Shown in pieces: positions 43,665 through 52,458 of a DNA stretch of 64,000 nucleotides. Below the pieces are notes generated by a model. It saw only the letters and a program-made list of their open reading frames with translations. It searched no databases and had not been told where the DNA came from. Both the position numbers and the translations under genes were made by a program. Source of the stretch: CAIYXB01 sp038146805 (GTDB lineage Bacteria; Cyanobacteriota; Vampirovibrionia; LMEP-6097); assembly GCA_038146805.1 (NCBI GenBank), contig JAYQSH010000005.1, forward strand, positions 930,001 through 994,000. Direction: 5' to 3'. Every line of letters starts with the position of its first letter. Position 1 is the first letter of the stretch.

Positions 43665-45611
43665 TTAAAGTGCTCTGGTTTTGATTTCTTGATTTATTTT
43701 TTCTATAAAATCATTTACGGACATTTCAGTTTGACTATCACTGCGGCGATGTCTAACATTTACTTTGTCGTTTTCCATCTCTTTATCGCCAATAATCAAC
43801 ATATAAGGAATTTGTTTTTCCTGTGCGTCTCTAATTTTGTAGTTCATTCTTTCTGACCTTAAATCAGATTTGCTTCTGATGCCTTCTGCGATAAGTTTGT
43901 TTTTGAGTTCTTGCACATATTCATTATGTTTATCTGCAATCGGAATCAACATTACTTGATCTGGTGCAAGCCAAGTCGGAAATGCACCTGCAAAGTGCTC
44001 AGTAAGTACCATTGACACTCTCTCCAAAGAACCAAAAATTGTCCTATGAATCATTACAGGTCTTTGTGCCGAGTTATCAGCCGCAACATATTCCATCTCA
44101 AATCTTTCTGGTAAATTAAAATCTAATTGGATTGTAGCTAGTTGCCAAGTTCTACCAATTGCATCTTTCACTTTAAAGTCAATTTTTGGACCATAAAATG
44201 CACCATCACCTGCATTGATCTCAAAATTTGCACCAAGCTCGCTGAGCGCTTTTTTGAGTCCATCTTCGGCAAATTGCCAAAGCTCGTCATCGCCGATTGC
44301 TTTTTCTGGACGTGTTGAAAGTTCAACTTCAAATTCTAGACCTAAAGTCGAATAAATTTTTTCAATTAAGTTATAAACACCTTTGATTTCATCAATATAT
44401 TGATCACGCGTACAAAAAATATGTGCATCATCTTGTGTAAAACCACGCACCCGCGCCAATCCGTGAACGGCACCAGAAGCTTCATTACGATATACCGTAC
44501 CCATTTCAGCCATACGCACAGGCAAGTCTCTATAACTATGTTTTGAATCTTTATATATCAAAACATGAAAAGGACAATTCATTGGTTTTAAAATATATTC
44601 TTGTTCGTCAACACTTAGTGAGTACATGTTTTCTTTGTAAAAATTATTATGTCCAGAAGTATCCCAAAGTTCAGATTTTGCGATATGAGGAGTAACTACA
44701 AACTCATAGCCAGCTTTTCTATGTAATTCTTTCCAAAAACTTTCAAGTTCGTGACGCACAGTTGCTAATTTTGCATGCCAAAAAATCAAGCCTGCACCCG
44801 CTAAATCATGTGTAGAAAACAGATCCATAGTTTTTGCAAGTTTTCTATGGTCGCGTTTTTCAGCCTCTTCTTTTTGTTTTAAAAATTGTTCTAATTCTTT
44901 TTCGTCCCAACAAACAGTGCCATGCACTCTTTGCATAACATCGTTTTCTTCTTTACCGCGCCAATATGCACCTGAAACATTTGTGAGTTTTAAGGCTTTG
45001 ATGAATTTGGTATTAGGTAAATGCGGTCCTAAACAATGATCAGACCAAACTTTTTGTCCGTTGTTGTCCACAAAATAGTATTCCGTTGGATTGTCATCTT
45101 TATGCTCTTCTAAAAGCTCCGCTTTATAAATCTCGCCGTTGTTTTTGTATTCAGTAAGCTTTTCATCAACATTGCTTACGCTTTCTTTGACAAGTTTGTA
45201 AGCACCAGAAGCAAACTTTTTCATTTCTTTTTCTATATCCAATAAATCTTCATCACTGATTTTATGATCATCGATTTTAAAGTCATAAAAAAATCCATTT
45301 TCGGTGGCTGGTCCAACTCCAACTTTTGCCTTTGGATATTTTTTTTGGACTACAGCCGCCAAAATATGAGAGGTTGTATGTCGCAAAATCTCATAACTCT
45401 TGCGCTCTCCAGCAGTAACGATTTTTACTTCATCACCGTCTTTAAGTACATAAAACAAATCTTGTAACTCACCATTAATATCGAGTGCTACTGCTTTTTT
45501 TGCAAGCCCTGGTGAGATTGATTTTGCGAGGTCTTCACCTGTACTGCCTTTGTCTATTTCTTTTGTCGAACCATCTGGTAGTTTTATCGATATTTTTATT
45601 TGCGTTGTCAT
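43665..45611 (-). CDS. thrS: Threonyl-tRNA synthetase
   Basis: 648 residues: N-terminal TGS domain (KISIKLPDGSTKEIDKGSTG), editing domain with HTTSHILAAVVQKKY and the DHCLGPHLPNT motif, class II core (KPMNCPFHVLIYKDSKHSYR, YRNEASGAVHGLARVRGFTQ) and a C-terminal anticodon domain. The zinc ligands Cys in MNCPFH and the two later His are present. Starts 3 nt after the preceding gene, so it is last in a four-gene run. Confidence 0.96.
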   Translation of the reverse strand: MTTQIKISIKLPDGSTKEIDKGSTGEDLAKSISPGLAKKAVALDINGELQDLFYVLKDGDEVKIVTAGERKSYEILRHTTSHILAAVVQKKYPKAKVGVGPATENGFFYDFKIDDHKISDEDLLDIEKEMKKFASGAYKLVKESVSNVDEKLTEYKNNGEIYKAELLEEHKDDNPTEYYFVDNNGQKVWSDHCLGPHLPNTKFIKALKLTNVSGAYWRGKEENDVMQRVHGTVCWDEKELEQFLKQKEEAEKRDHRKLAKTMDLFSTHDLAGAGLIFWHAKLATVRHELESFWKELHRKAGYEFVVTPHIAKSELWDTSGHNNFYKENMYSLSVDEQEYILKPMNCPFHVLIYKDSKHSYRDLPVRMAEMGTVYRNEASGAVHGLARVRGFTQDDAHIFCTRDQYIDEIKGVYNLIEKIYSTLGLEFEVELSTRPEKAIGDDELWQFAEDGLKKALSELGANFEINAGDGAFYGPKIDFKVKDAIGRTWQLATIQLDFNLPERFEMEYVAADNSAQRPVMIHRTIFGSLERVSMVLTEHFAGAFPTWLAPDQVMLIPIADKHNEYVQELKNKLIAEGIRSKSDLRSERMNYKIRDAQEKQIPYMLIIGDKEMENDKVNVRHRRSDSQTEMSVNDFIEKINQEIKTRAL

Positions 45612-45614
45612 GAT

Positions 45615-46403
45615 TTATAAATAGGGGTTGTAATTTTCTGAGTTTGTTTTTTGTTGTATAGGTTGTGCTTGCTGCATCGTAGGTTGCTGTTGTGCATAAG
45701 GATCAGCAAAGCCACCACTTGGCGCCGTACCAAAATCAGATCCGTGCTGTTGTATAAAACTTGGTGCAGGAGCCTGAATTGCTGTTGCACTATCCACAAC
45801 AAAAGATACATTGCTGCCTTGAGCCAAAGTGAATTCTTTGCCTTTTTTAAAGCTTGCTCCAAGAATACCCACGCCAGCTCCAATACCGGTTCCAATAGCA
45901 GTTGATTTACCTTTTTGACCGCCACCGATCGCACTACCAATTAAACCAGAAAGCGCTCCACCAGCTGCACCAGCCGCTGTTGCTTTAGTGTAGTGAGAAG
46001 TTCTGCCACCATTAGCTTGTAATTTAAAAGATCTCTTATCAATAGATGCGTTTAAAGGAATTTTTTTTCCGTTGGCTGTAACAACGTGTGTGATTTTTAA
46101 ATCAATAGAACCCGGTTTACCGCCTCGTCCAGCAGGTGTTACTTCTGTTACAAAACCCTCAAGTTTTGATCCAGCACCAGCAACTACTTGAGAGCCAGCA
46201 TAAATTGGATTTGCCAGTGTTGCCGAGAACGTATCTCCCACATTTGAAAATGCACTTCCGAGTGCGTTGTTTAAACTTACATCTAGTGGAGTACCAGCCA
46301 TAATATAACTAGCTTGTCCTTGATAAGTATTAGCGTTGACACTTGTATAAAAATTTGCAATGAATGTGCTTATTAAAGCTATGATAATTGTAGTTTTTTT
46401 CAT
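45615..46403 (-). CDS. Exported glycine-zipper protein, unknown
   Basis: 262 residues from the ATG at 46403, which AAAGGGA supports. Signal peptide KKTTIIIALISTFIANFYTS. A beta-rich part (GTPLDVSLNNALGSAFSNVG, then SQVVAGAGSKLEGFVTEVTP) distantly resembles the TrbI/VirB10 barrel. Two glycine-zipper helices follow (AAGAAGGALSGLIGSAIGGG and AIGTGIGAGVGILGASF), then a Gln/Pro-rich C terminus. Outer-membrane insertion is possible but inferred. It may act with the two genes upstream. Confidence 0.65.
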   Translation of the reverse strand: MKKTTIIIALISTFIANFYTSVNANTYQGQASYIMAGTPLDVSLNNALGSAFSNVGDTFSATLANPIYAGSQVVAGAGSKLEGFVTEVTPAGRGGKPGSIDLKITHVVTANGKKIPLNASIDKRSFKLQANGGRTSHYTKATAAGAAGGALSGLIGSAIGGGQKGKSTAIGTGIGAGVGILGASFKKGKEFTLAQGSNVSFVVDSATAIQAPAPSFIQQHGSDFGTAPSGGFADPYAQQQPTMQQAQPIQQKTNSENYNPYL

Positions 46404-46416
46404 GATTTTATTCCCT

Positions 46417-46770
46417 TTAAATTTCTTCCTCACTATGTTCTTTTTTAAAGTTTTCTAATTCTAGTCTAATAATATCAATAAGACTATTTAATTTCGCAAT
46501 ATCGACAGATTCTTTATGACCTCCTAGTATCATTATGTACGAACTATGTATCTTACTTACTAGTGTTACCCCTTTTTCTGCCAATAAAAATGTAGTATTA
46601 AGAGGATTTAACATTGCTTGGTTAAGTAGTGTAGCCTGAAATAGGGTTTTTAATTTTTCTAACTCTAAATCAGTGTTTTGAATATCTTTATCTAAAATAT
46701 TAGTATCTTCATCAAAAATCAGATAGCCGTCAACGCCGCGAATTTGATTAATTAAAGAAAACTCAAACAC
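46417..46770 (-). CDS. Roadblock/LC7-like small protein
   Basis: 117 residues with the alternating pattern of a roadblock fold: INQIRGVDGYLIFDEDTNIL, a helix, a strand FLLAEKGVTLVSKIHSSYIM, then a final helix ending in an acidic tail. Bacterial roadblock proteins regulate small GTPases or polarity, but none is nearby. The assignment is tentative. It lies between two exported proteins, so a cytoplasmic regulatory subunit of the same operon is possible. Confidence 0.5.
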   Translation of the reverse strand: MFEFSLINQIRGVDGYLIFDEDTNILDKDIQNTDLELEKLKTLFQATLLNQAMLNPLNTTFLLAEKGVTLVSKIHSSYIMILGGHKESVDIAKLNSLIDIIRLELENFKKEHSEEEI

Positions 46771-47223
46771 TTAACTTTCCTCTTTATCAACAACTGCCGC
46801 TTTCTCTAAAATTTCTATCTCTTTGGCTTCAAGCCATGGCTCACCAAGTTCGTAGGCATAAACTTTTGAATTAAGCCTGATTTTATCTCCTGAATTAAGA
46901 GTTATAGTGTTCTCTTTAAACATTTTGATGGGCACCGAGATTTTTAATTCAACTAAAGGGATTTCTTTTTTATCTGGTCTGCTTAAAATGATTCCTATAA
47001 AATCTTCTGAACTACGTTTAGCTTTTTCGTAGTCTAGGGGTAATGAACTAAAAGAATGAAACTCACCTTCGATAAAAATTTTTTTATTTAAAAACTTTTT
47101 TGGCTCGGCAACTAGGGCTTTGAGGCTAACGTTTTCTTCATTAGTTGCTTTAGTTTTTGCGCTTGAGTTTAAAGAAGCAAAAAATAGGGAGTAAATACAT
47201 ATAGTTAATAAAAGTTTTTTCAC
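46771..47223 (-). CDS. Exported protein with OB-like strands, unknown
   Basis: 150 residues. The signal peptide ends near residue 22 (LLLTICIYSLFFASLNSSA). The mature part has NKKIFIEGEFHSFSSL and KIRLNSKVYAYELGEPWLEA, in the style of small periplasmic OB folds. GTG start; TATTAT lies 7 nt upstream. First gene of a run leading to thrS. Function not recognised. Confidence 0.6.
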   Translation of the reverse strand: MKKLLLTICIYSLFFASLNSSAKTKATNEENVSLKALVAEPKKFLNKKIFIEGEFHSFSSLPLDYEKAKRSSEDFIGIILSRPDKKEIPLVELKISVPIKMFKENTITLNSGDKIRLNSKVYAYELGEPWLEAKEIEILEKAAVVDKEES

Positions 47224-47295
47224 AATTCTAATAATAACCCAAAAACTTTTCTTAATTGAAGCTAGATTGTAAAATAAGTTCTATCTTTTAAAATC

Positions 47296-48132
47296 ATGCC
47301 CTCCTACGAAGATCTAAAAAGAATAAATAAAGCAAACTCGATTATTAATCGTTCAAATTTAAATTTGGGCTTGAGACCAATGTATATTCAGGACTCTGAA
47401 GAAAATACGGGAACTGACCTAAAAGATAAACTTGCAAAAATTGAAAAAAAATATTTTTCTTCTTATGTAGAGCAAGAAGCTTTTGAAGCAAGTCAGCAAA
47501 GTTTTGCAGAAGAAAGCAGTGAAGAACCAAGACAAAAAATTGTTAATGTTGAAGACTACTATGCTGGTGCATTACTTGATGAAGAGTCAGAAGCTGAAAC
47601 TCAATATCAATATAGCGACCAAGAAACTTACCAAGAATTTGAATATGAAGATGAAGACGTAGATCTCGCCTATGAAAATACAACAGAAGCAGATCAAGAA
47701 AGCTATTTTGATGCTCAAAGGCTTAGCTCTAGACCGCTTTTTCAAAAGCAAGAAAGTGATTTTTCTTTGTTGAAATCAATCAGCATTGTGACTTTGATAA
47801 TTTTTGCTTTGTTGACTTTTGTTTTTGTCTTTAAACCTTTTGCAAATTCAAATTCTCAAGATGAACTGCCTGCCATCACAAAAAACTCTAATACCGTGCT
47901 CAAACAAAAATTGATTATTACTAGTGGTAATTTTGTAAGTCAAAATTCTGCTTTGCTCTATCAAAAAAATCTTAAAGAAAGATTGGGAGTAAATTTAAAA
48001 TTAATAAAAACCGATGAGGTTTATACGATTCAAATTGGTGATGCTTATGCAAACCATGAAGATGCTTTGATTGTTTTTGATGAATTATCAAGATATTCTG
48101 TGAAAAATTTAGCTATAAAAGTTTCTCCTTAA
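47296..48132 (+). CDS. SPOR-domain membrane protein
   Basis: 278 residues. A very acidic cytoplasmic N terminus (Glu/Asp/Tyr-rich, residues 60-145) precedes one membrane helix (SIVTLIIFALLTFVFVFKPF) and a C-terminal SPOR-like domain (KLIITSGNFVSQNSALLYQK, then GVNLKLIKTDEVYTIQIGD). SPOR domains bind denuded peptidoglycan at septa, which fits an RlpA-type partner elsewhere in the window. Divergent from the exported-protein run. Confidence 0.7.
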   Translation: MPSYEDLKRINKANSIINRSNLNLGLRPMYIQDSEENTGTDLKDKLAKIEKKYFSSYVEQEAFEASQQSFAEESSEEPRQKIVNVEDYYAGALLDEESEAETQYQYSDQETYQEFEYEDEDVDLAYENTTEADQESYFDAQRLSSRPLFQKQESDFSLLKSISIVTLIIFALLTFVFVFKPFANSNSQDELPAITKNSNTVLKQKLIITSGNFVSQNSALLYQKNLKERLGVNLKLIKTDEVYTIQIGDAYANHEDALIVFDELSRYSVKNLAIKVSP

Positions 48133-48218
48133 TTTAAAAGAAGATTTGTTTATAAGATAAATCCTAAGCTAAGCTTTGCAACAAGTAAATTTGTTAACAG
48201 AAGCTAAATTAATTTATT

Positions 48219-48405
48219 TAAACTGCTGCTCTAAACTCCACCTGAACATAAAAATCTATAAAAGAAAGCCTCGCATAATCAATATTTAAATGACTCTCTC
48301 TGTCTTGTTTCATGCTTTACTCATACATTCGAAAAAAACTCTCAAAAACCTATTATTTTCAATAGTTTTTAACTAATCAGGTGGAGTTTAGAGCAGCAGT
48401 TTTAT
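48219..48405. mobile_element. Non-autonomous element with IS1-like ends (MITE 1)
   Basis: 187 bp. Ends AACTGCTGCTCTAAACTCCA and the inverse are those of the IS1-like elements. The interior has no coding capacity and does not resemble the IS or MITE 2. Flanked by the perfect 8-bp duplication AATTTATT (48211-48218 and 48406-48413). Confidence 0.85.
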
Positions 48406-48419
48406 AATTTATTGAATCA

Positions 48420-48452
48420 TGAGACAAAATGAACACGGTCCGAAGTGTCTCA
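48420..48452 (+). repeat. R2 solo end
   Basis: TGAGACAAAATGAACACGGT followed by CCGAAGTGTCTCA. Its outer 7 bases (TGAGACA/TGTCTCA) are self-complementary. It sits between MITE 1 and sdhC. Confidence 0.7.
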
Positions 48453-48476
48453 TCACCATTGCTTTTATTTTTGAGG

Positions 48477-48482
48477 TAGAAT
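48477..48482 (+). promoter_or_regulatory. -10 box (TAGAAT) close to the sdhC start
   Basis: TAGAAT seven nucleotides before the ATG at 48490; no Shine-Dalgarno. The box is just outside the R2 repeat. Confidence 0.4.
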
Positions 48483-48489
48483 AGATTTT

Positions 48490-49164
48490 ATGCTTAGTGC
48501 TTTACAAGATAATTTTTTACTTAGACGTTTACATTCTTTGTCTGGAATAGTGCCAATTGGATTGTTTTTGTTTTTTCATTTATTTGCCAATTCTACGGCG
48601 ATTTTTAGTGCTGAAAACTACAATACCATTATCAAATTTTTGAGAAGTATTCCTTTTTTAGAAATTGTTGAATGGATTGCATTGTTTGGTCCAATTCTTT
48701 TTCATGCTGTTTATGGCATTATCATTGTTAGAAGTTCTAAGCCAAACCATGTACAATACGGAAATTCAGAGAATTGGAGATATTTTTTGATGCGTGTCAC
48801 TGGTATGATCGCCTTTGTTTATATAATTTTCCACGTTTTACAGTTTCGTACAGTTGAGCATTTAGATTACAACTACATAGCCAAATCAATGGTTGCGGGG
48901 CAAACTATACCTTTGTTGCCAGAGCTTCCGTTAATAAACCCTTTTAGCGTTTATTGGTTTTATATCATCGGAATTGTTTCTATTACTTATCATTTTGCTA
49001 ATGGTATTTGGAGTTTTTGCATTACTTGGGGTATCACAGTAAGCAAAAAATCTCAGCAAGTAGTTGCTGTGCTTAGCTTTGGTGTTTTTCTGGTTTTAAC
49101 TACGCTTGGTGTACTTACAGCAAACCATCTTGCTGCTGCTGGTGCACAAATGCTTGCTTCATAA
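48490..49164 (+). CDS. sdhC: Succinate dehydrogenase/fumarate reductase cytochrome b subunit
   Basis: 224 residues with five membrane helices, the di-haem cytochrome b558 type. Histidine-bearing helices include RRLHSLSGIVPIGLFLFFHL, ILFHAVYGIIIV, YIIFHVLQFRTVEHL and TYHFANGIWSF. This class reduces or oxidises menaquinone and pairs with the Bacillus-like SdhB at 35 kb. The usual order is C-A-B in one operon, but here the next gene is an unrelated dehydrogenase 1 nt away and no sdhA lies in the window. Confidence 0.92.
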   Translation: MLSALQDNFLLRRLHSLSGIVPIGLFLFFHLFANSTAIFSAENYNTIIKFLRSIPFLEIVEWIALFGPILFHAVYGIIIVRSSKPNHVQYGNSENWRYFLMRVTGMIAFVYIIFHVLQFRTVEHLDYNYIAKSMVAGQTIPLLPELPLINPFSVYWFYIIGIVSITYHFANGIWSFCITWGITVSKKSQQVVAVLSFGVFLVLTTLGVLTANHLAAAGAQMLAS

Positions 49165-49165
49165 T

Positions 49166-50074
49166 ATGCCGCTAAAAACTTTGCTAATTGGTTTTGGTCC
49201 TTTAGGTGAAAACTTGGCAAAGCATTTAGAGTTTGACAAGCGCTTTAGTTTAAAAGCAATAATTGACAACGATCCATCTAAATCAGGGCTTGATTTTGCG
49301 GGCTTGAAAATTTCTCAAGATTTACAGATTTTACTAGAAACTGAAAGTTTCGACTTGGCTTTTATTGTGACGAGTTCTTTTTATGAGCAGATTGAAGATT
49401 TGATTTTTTTGTTGGCGCAACACAAAGTCAATATTGTTTCAAGTTGTGAGCAATTGATTTTTCCTGAGCCAAAGGTGCAAGACAAACTCAATCAACTTGC
49501 TAAAAAACATTCTGTGTTTATTTTAGGTACTGGTATTAACCCGGGCTTTTTAATGGATTATTTTTTGACTGTCTTGAGTATGCCTTTTGTAAATATTCGA
49601 GAGTTAGATTTTTTTAGAAGTATCAACACTGATTTCCGTAGGGATTCTTTCAAAGCCAAAGTTGGAGTGGGTTTGAGCTTACCAGAATTTAATGAGCAAA
49701 AAGAAAAAAATAAAATTGGTCATGTGGGTTTTGAGCAAAGTGCAGATTTGCTCTTGCAATATTTTGCTTGGCAAAAAAAACATTCTCAAGAAACTATTGA
49801 GCCTGTGCTTGTTAATTCAAGAGTTCAGGGTATCAAACAAAGTTTTTCTCTGCATTGTGAAGCAGATAAAAAAATCAATTTTAATTTTCTTGCTTATAAA
49901 GCAAATGAAGATTTTGATAGTATCAAAATCTTTTTTACAGAGCAACAAGAGCCATTAGAAATTAAAATTAATAATGGTATCAATGGTGAGAATGCAACGG
50001 TTGCTATGCTCATGAATACGGCTGTTAAACTAAGCTCTCACGAAGCGGGTTTTAAAACTATGTTAGATCTTTAG
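49166..50074 (+). CDS. DapB-like/diaminopentanoate dehydrogenase-like oxidoreductase
   Basis: 302 residues. N-terminal Rossmann motif LLIGFGPLGENLAKHLEFD, then ILGTGINPGFLMDY, which resembles the GTGINPGF block of 2,4-diaminopentanoate dehydrogenase and DapB-like proteins. The substrate is unknown. Start at 49166 (the ATG just after the sdhC TAA) because an earlier start would lie within sdhC in another frame. Ends 17 nt inside the convergent rsfS. Confidence 0.75.
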   Translation: MPLKTLLIGFGPLGENLAKHLEFDKRFSLKAIIDNDPSKSGLDFAGLKISQDLQILLETESFDLAFIVTSSFYEQIEDLIFLLAQHKVNIVSSCEQLIFPEPKVQDKLNQLAKKHSVFILGTGINPGFLMDYFLTVLSMPFVNIRELDFFRSINTDFRRDSFKAKVGVGLSLPEFNEQKEKNKIGHVGFEQSADLLLQYFAWQKKHSQETIEPVLVNSRVQGIKQSFSLHCEADKKINFNFLAYKANEDFDSIKIFFTEQQEPLEIKINNGINGENATVAMLMNTAVKLSSHEAGFKTMLDL

Positions 50075-50474
50075 AAACTTGCTCCCATTCTAAACTTGGA
50101 ATAAATACAGCATCTGCCCAAAGCTCTTCAAGGTTATAAAAATCTCTAGCTTCATCTTGAATTATATGTACAACAAAATCTATATAATCCAGTAAAAACC
50201 ATTTTGCTCCGTAGCGCCCCTCTTTGTGAGCGGGTTCTATGCCAAGTTTGCTTAGGCTATTTTCAATATGACTTGCAATTGCTTTAAGCTGTGGAGCTGT
50301 TGCCGCAGAAGCAATTACTATAAAGTCAGCGATATCTTGTAAATGTAAAATATCGATAACTTCGATATCTTCTGCTTTTTTATCGTCTGCTAAACGTGCT
50401 GTGTAATAAACTAATTCTTTAATGTCATCAAGATTATTAGGAGTTTTGTTTTGAGCTATTTTAAATTCTGAAAT
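50058..50474 (-). CDS. rsfS: Ribosomal silencing factor RsfS, apparent ATT start
   Basis: 138 residues. The family core is plain: ARLADDKKAEDIEVIDI, IADFIVIASAATAPQLKAIA, EGRYGAKWFLLDYIDFVVHI and RDFYNLEELWADA. RsfS binds L14 and blocks subunit joining in starvation. No ATG, GTG, TTG or CTG exists between the mreC stop (50487-50489) and the core. ATT at 50474 follows AAGGAT by about 7 nt and gives a sensible N terminus (ISEFKIAQNKTPNN). mreC, 12 nt upstream, is on the same strand. Confidence 0.88.
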   Translation of the reverse strand: MSEFKIAQNKTPNNLDDIKELVYYTARLADDKKAEDIEVIDILHLQDIADFIVIASAATAPQLKAIASHIENSLSKLGIEPAHKEGRYGAKWFLLDYIDFVVHIIQDEARDFYNLEELWADAVFIPSLEWEQVSKDLT

Positions 50475-50486
50475 TTTTCTATCCTT

Positions 50487-51278
50487 TTACTTTAAAACAA
50501 AAACATTTTTTGTTTGCTCCAAGTCCGCATGATAAGCGATTTCTACCACTAAATCCACTTTGTTTGGGTTTTTTGCTACAAGTGAAACTGTACCCACTGG
50601 AAAATTTTCTGGGTAAGGACAAATATCATTATCGGTACAAATACCAGAACTAACAATTTCGTCTCCAGCTTGTATTTTGCTATCTATGGTGATAAATTGC
50701 AATTTGCCTTTTTTTGCCTTACTGCCATTTAGAATGCAGTATTGATTTAAACGTTTGACTTTTACTCCCATGCGCCAATCAGGATTTGAAATTAATTGTA
50801 CGATAGCTGTTTTATCAGCAACTTTTTTTATTTGCCCAATTACACCTTGGTCATTGACAACACCTCTTCCTAAGACGATTCCGTCTTTTGTACCTTTGTC
50901 AATGATAAATTGTTTATGCCATAGATCTGGACTGCGTCCTATAACTTCTGCTTGAATTGTTGCTTTGAGACTTTTTGCTTTTAATTTGGCAAAGTCTTTT
51001 TTTGCTTGGGCTTTTTCAAGTTCTGCTTTTAAATACTTGTTCTCTACATTGAGTTCTTGGTTTTCAATGTCTAATTTATCTGCATGAGCTTGAGCTTGTA
51101 ATAATGTGAGTGCTTCTTCTTGAGTGCGTTTGATGTTTTTTACGCTTCGGTTGAGGTATGCAGAACTATTTTTATAAACAAATAAACCAAACGCTGTTAA
51201 TGGACGAGCAAAAACCCATAAGACAATTACAAAAACAAAAACACTAACTAAGAGATTTTTATGTTTGAAAAAATTCAT
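50487..51278 (-). CDS. mreC: Rod shape-determining protein MreC
   Basis: 263 residues: short cytoplasmic tail, one membrane helix (LLVSVFVFVIVLWVFARPL), a coiled coil (residues about 50-95) and the MreC beta domain (AEVIGRSPDLWHKQFIIDKG, then GVVNDQGVIGQIKKV and AGDEIVSSG). It links MreB to the periplasmic elongation machinery. Its start is 1 nt after the mreB stop. mreD does not follow; rsfS does. Confidence 0.95.
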   Translation of the reverse strand: MNFFKHKNLLVSVFVFVIVLWVFARPLTAFGLFVYKNSSAYLNRSVKNIKRTQEEALTLLQAQAHADKLDIENQELNVENKYLKAELEKAQAKKDFAKLKAKSLKATIQAEVIGRSPDLWHKQFIIDKGTKDGIVLGRGVVNDQGVIGQIKKVADKTAIVQLISNPDWRMGVKVKRLNQYCILNGSKAKKGKLQFITIDSKIQAGDEIVSSGICTDNDICPYPENFPVGTVSLVAKNPNKVDLVVEIAYHADLEQTKNVFVLK

Positions 51279-51279
51279 C

Positions 51280-52332
51280 TTAATTTAAAGCGGGCTCTCC
51301 AGCGTTTTGCAGAACTCTTTTGAGGTTTTGATCTACTAAAACTCTTCCTGTTCCAAGTACCACGCAAGAAAGAGGATCGTCTGCGATATGAACAGGTACT
51401 TCGGTCTCGTGAGTAATCATTTCATCTAAACCTTGTAACAAGGCACCACCACCAGCAAGTACAATACCTCTATCGTAAATATCAGAAGCAAGTTCTGGAG
51501 GTACTCTTTCTAAAGTTCTTTTTACAGAATCAATAATTTGCGATAAAGGCTCTGCCATAGCTTCTCTGATTTCAGGTCTAGAAATTAAAACTGTTCTTGG
51601 AAGTCCGTTTAATAGATTTAAACCTCTCACTTCTAATTGATCTTCATCAGAATTATCATCAATTCTAAAAGCTGAGCCTAATTTGATTTTTACCATTTCA
51701 GCTGTAGTTTCACCAACTGCTAGGTTATAAACTTTTTTCATGTAAGAAATAATTGATTCGTTTAGTTCGTCACCAGCAACTCTTACACTCTCAGAGATAA
51801 CGATTCCAGAAAGTGATGTGATCGCAACTTCTGTAGTACCACCACCAATATCAACAATCATGCTACCGATTGGATCTGCTACTGCAAGTCCAGCACCAAT
51901 TGCTGCAGCCATTGGTTCTTCTAATAAGAAAACCTCACCAGCGCCAGCATTTTCTGCCGCTTCTCTAACTGCTCTTCTTTCTACTTCTGTAATTCCAGAT
52001 GGGATACCAACAGCAATCCTTGGTTTGCTTAATGGTCTAAAGCTTCCCTTGCCATTAGCTTTTTCTAAAAAATATTTCAACATTAATTCTGCATGCCTAA
52101 AATCTGCAATCACACCATCTCTAAGAGGTCTTGTTGCAATGATGTGAGCTGGAGTTCTACCTATCATAGCTCTTGCTTCCTCACCAACGGCAAGTACATC
52201 GCCAGAATCTCTGCTGACGGCAACCACACTTGGCTCCCTTAAAATAATGCCACCTTCTGAAGTGCACACTAATGTATTTGCGGTACCTAAGTCAATACCT
52301 ATATTTTTAGAAAACTTATCGAAAAAACCCAT
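51280..52332 (-). CDS. mreB: Rod shape-determining protein MreB
   Basis: 350-residue bacterial actin that guides lateral wall synthesis. Phosphate-1 motif IGIDLGTANTLV near residue 13, EEPMAAAIGAGL, the phosphate-2 motif MIVDIGGGTTEVAI and AGGGALLQGLDEMI. TATAAT lies 7 nt before the ATG. First gene of mreB-mreC-rsfS. Its presence indicates a rod- or elongation-competent cell. Confidence 0.97.
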   Translation of the reverse strand: MGFFDKFSKNIGIDLGTANTLVCTSEGGIILREPSVVAVSRDSGDVLAVGEEARAMIGRTPAHIIATRPLRDGVIADFRHAELMLKYFLEKANGKGSFRPLSKPRIAVGIPSGITEVERRAVREAAENAGAGEVFLLEEPMAAAIGAGLAVADPIGSMIVDIGGGTTEVAITSLSGIVISESVRVAGDELNESIISYMKKVYNLAVGETTAEMVKIKLGSAFRIDDNSDEDQLEVRGLNLLNGLPRTVLISRPEIREAMAEPLSQIIDSVKRTLERVPPELASDIYDRGIVLAGGGALLQGLDEMITHETEVPVHIADDPLSCVVLGTGRVLVDQNLKRVLQNAGEPALN

Positions 52333-52339
52333 GCGAATT

Positions 52340-52345
52340 ATTATA
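52340..52345 (-). promoter_or_regulatory. -10 box (TATAAT) close to the mreB start
   Basis: Exact minus-strand TATAAT seven nucleotides before the mreB ATG, no Shine-Dalgarno between. Leaderless mreB message inferred. Confidence 0.5.
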
Positions 52346-52458
52346 CATTAAGCGATATCCAGATTGCATGATTAATGTGACTGAATCGGATTAATAAAAC
52401 TTAAGGAAAAACTTTTGTCGAGCAAGTTCTTTGGGGGAAATGTTATAGACTGTTTACA

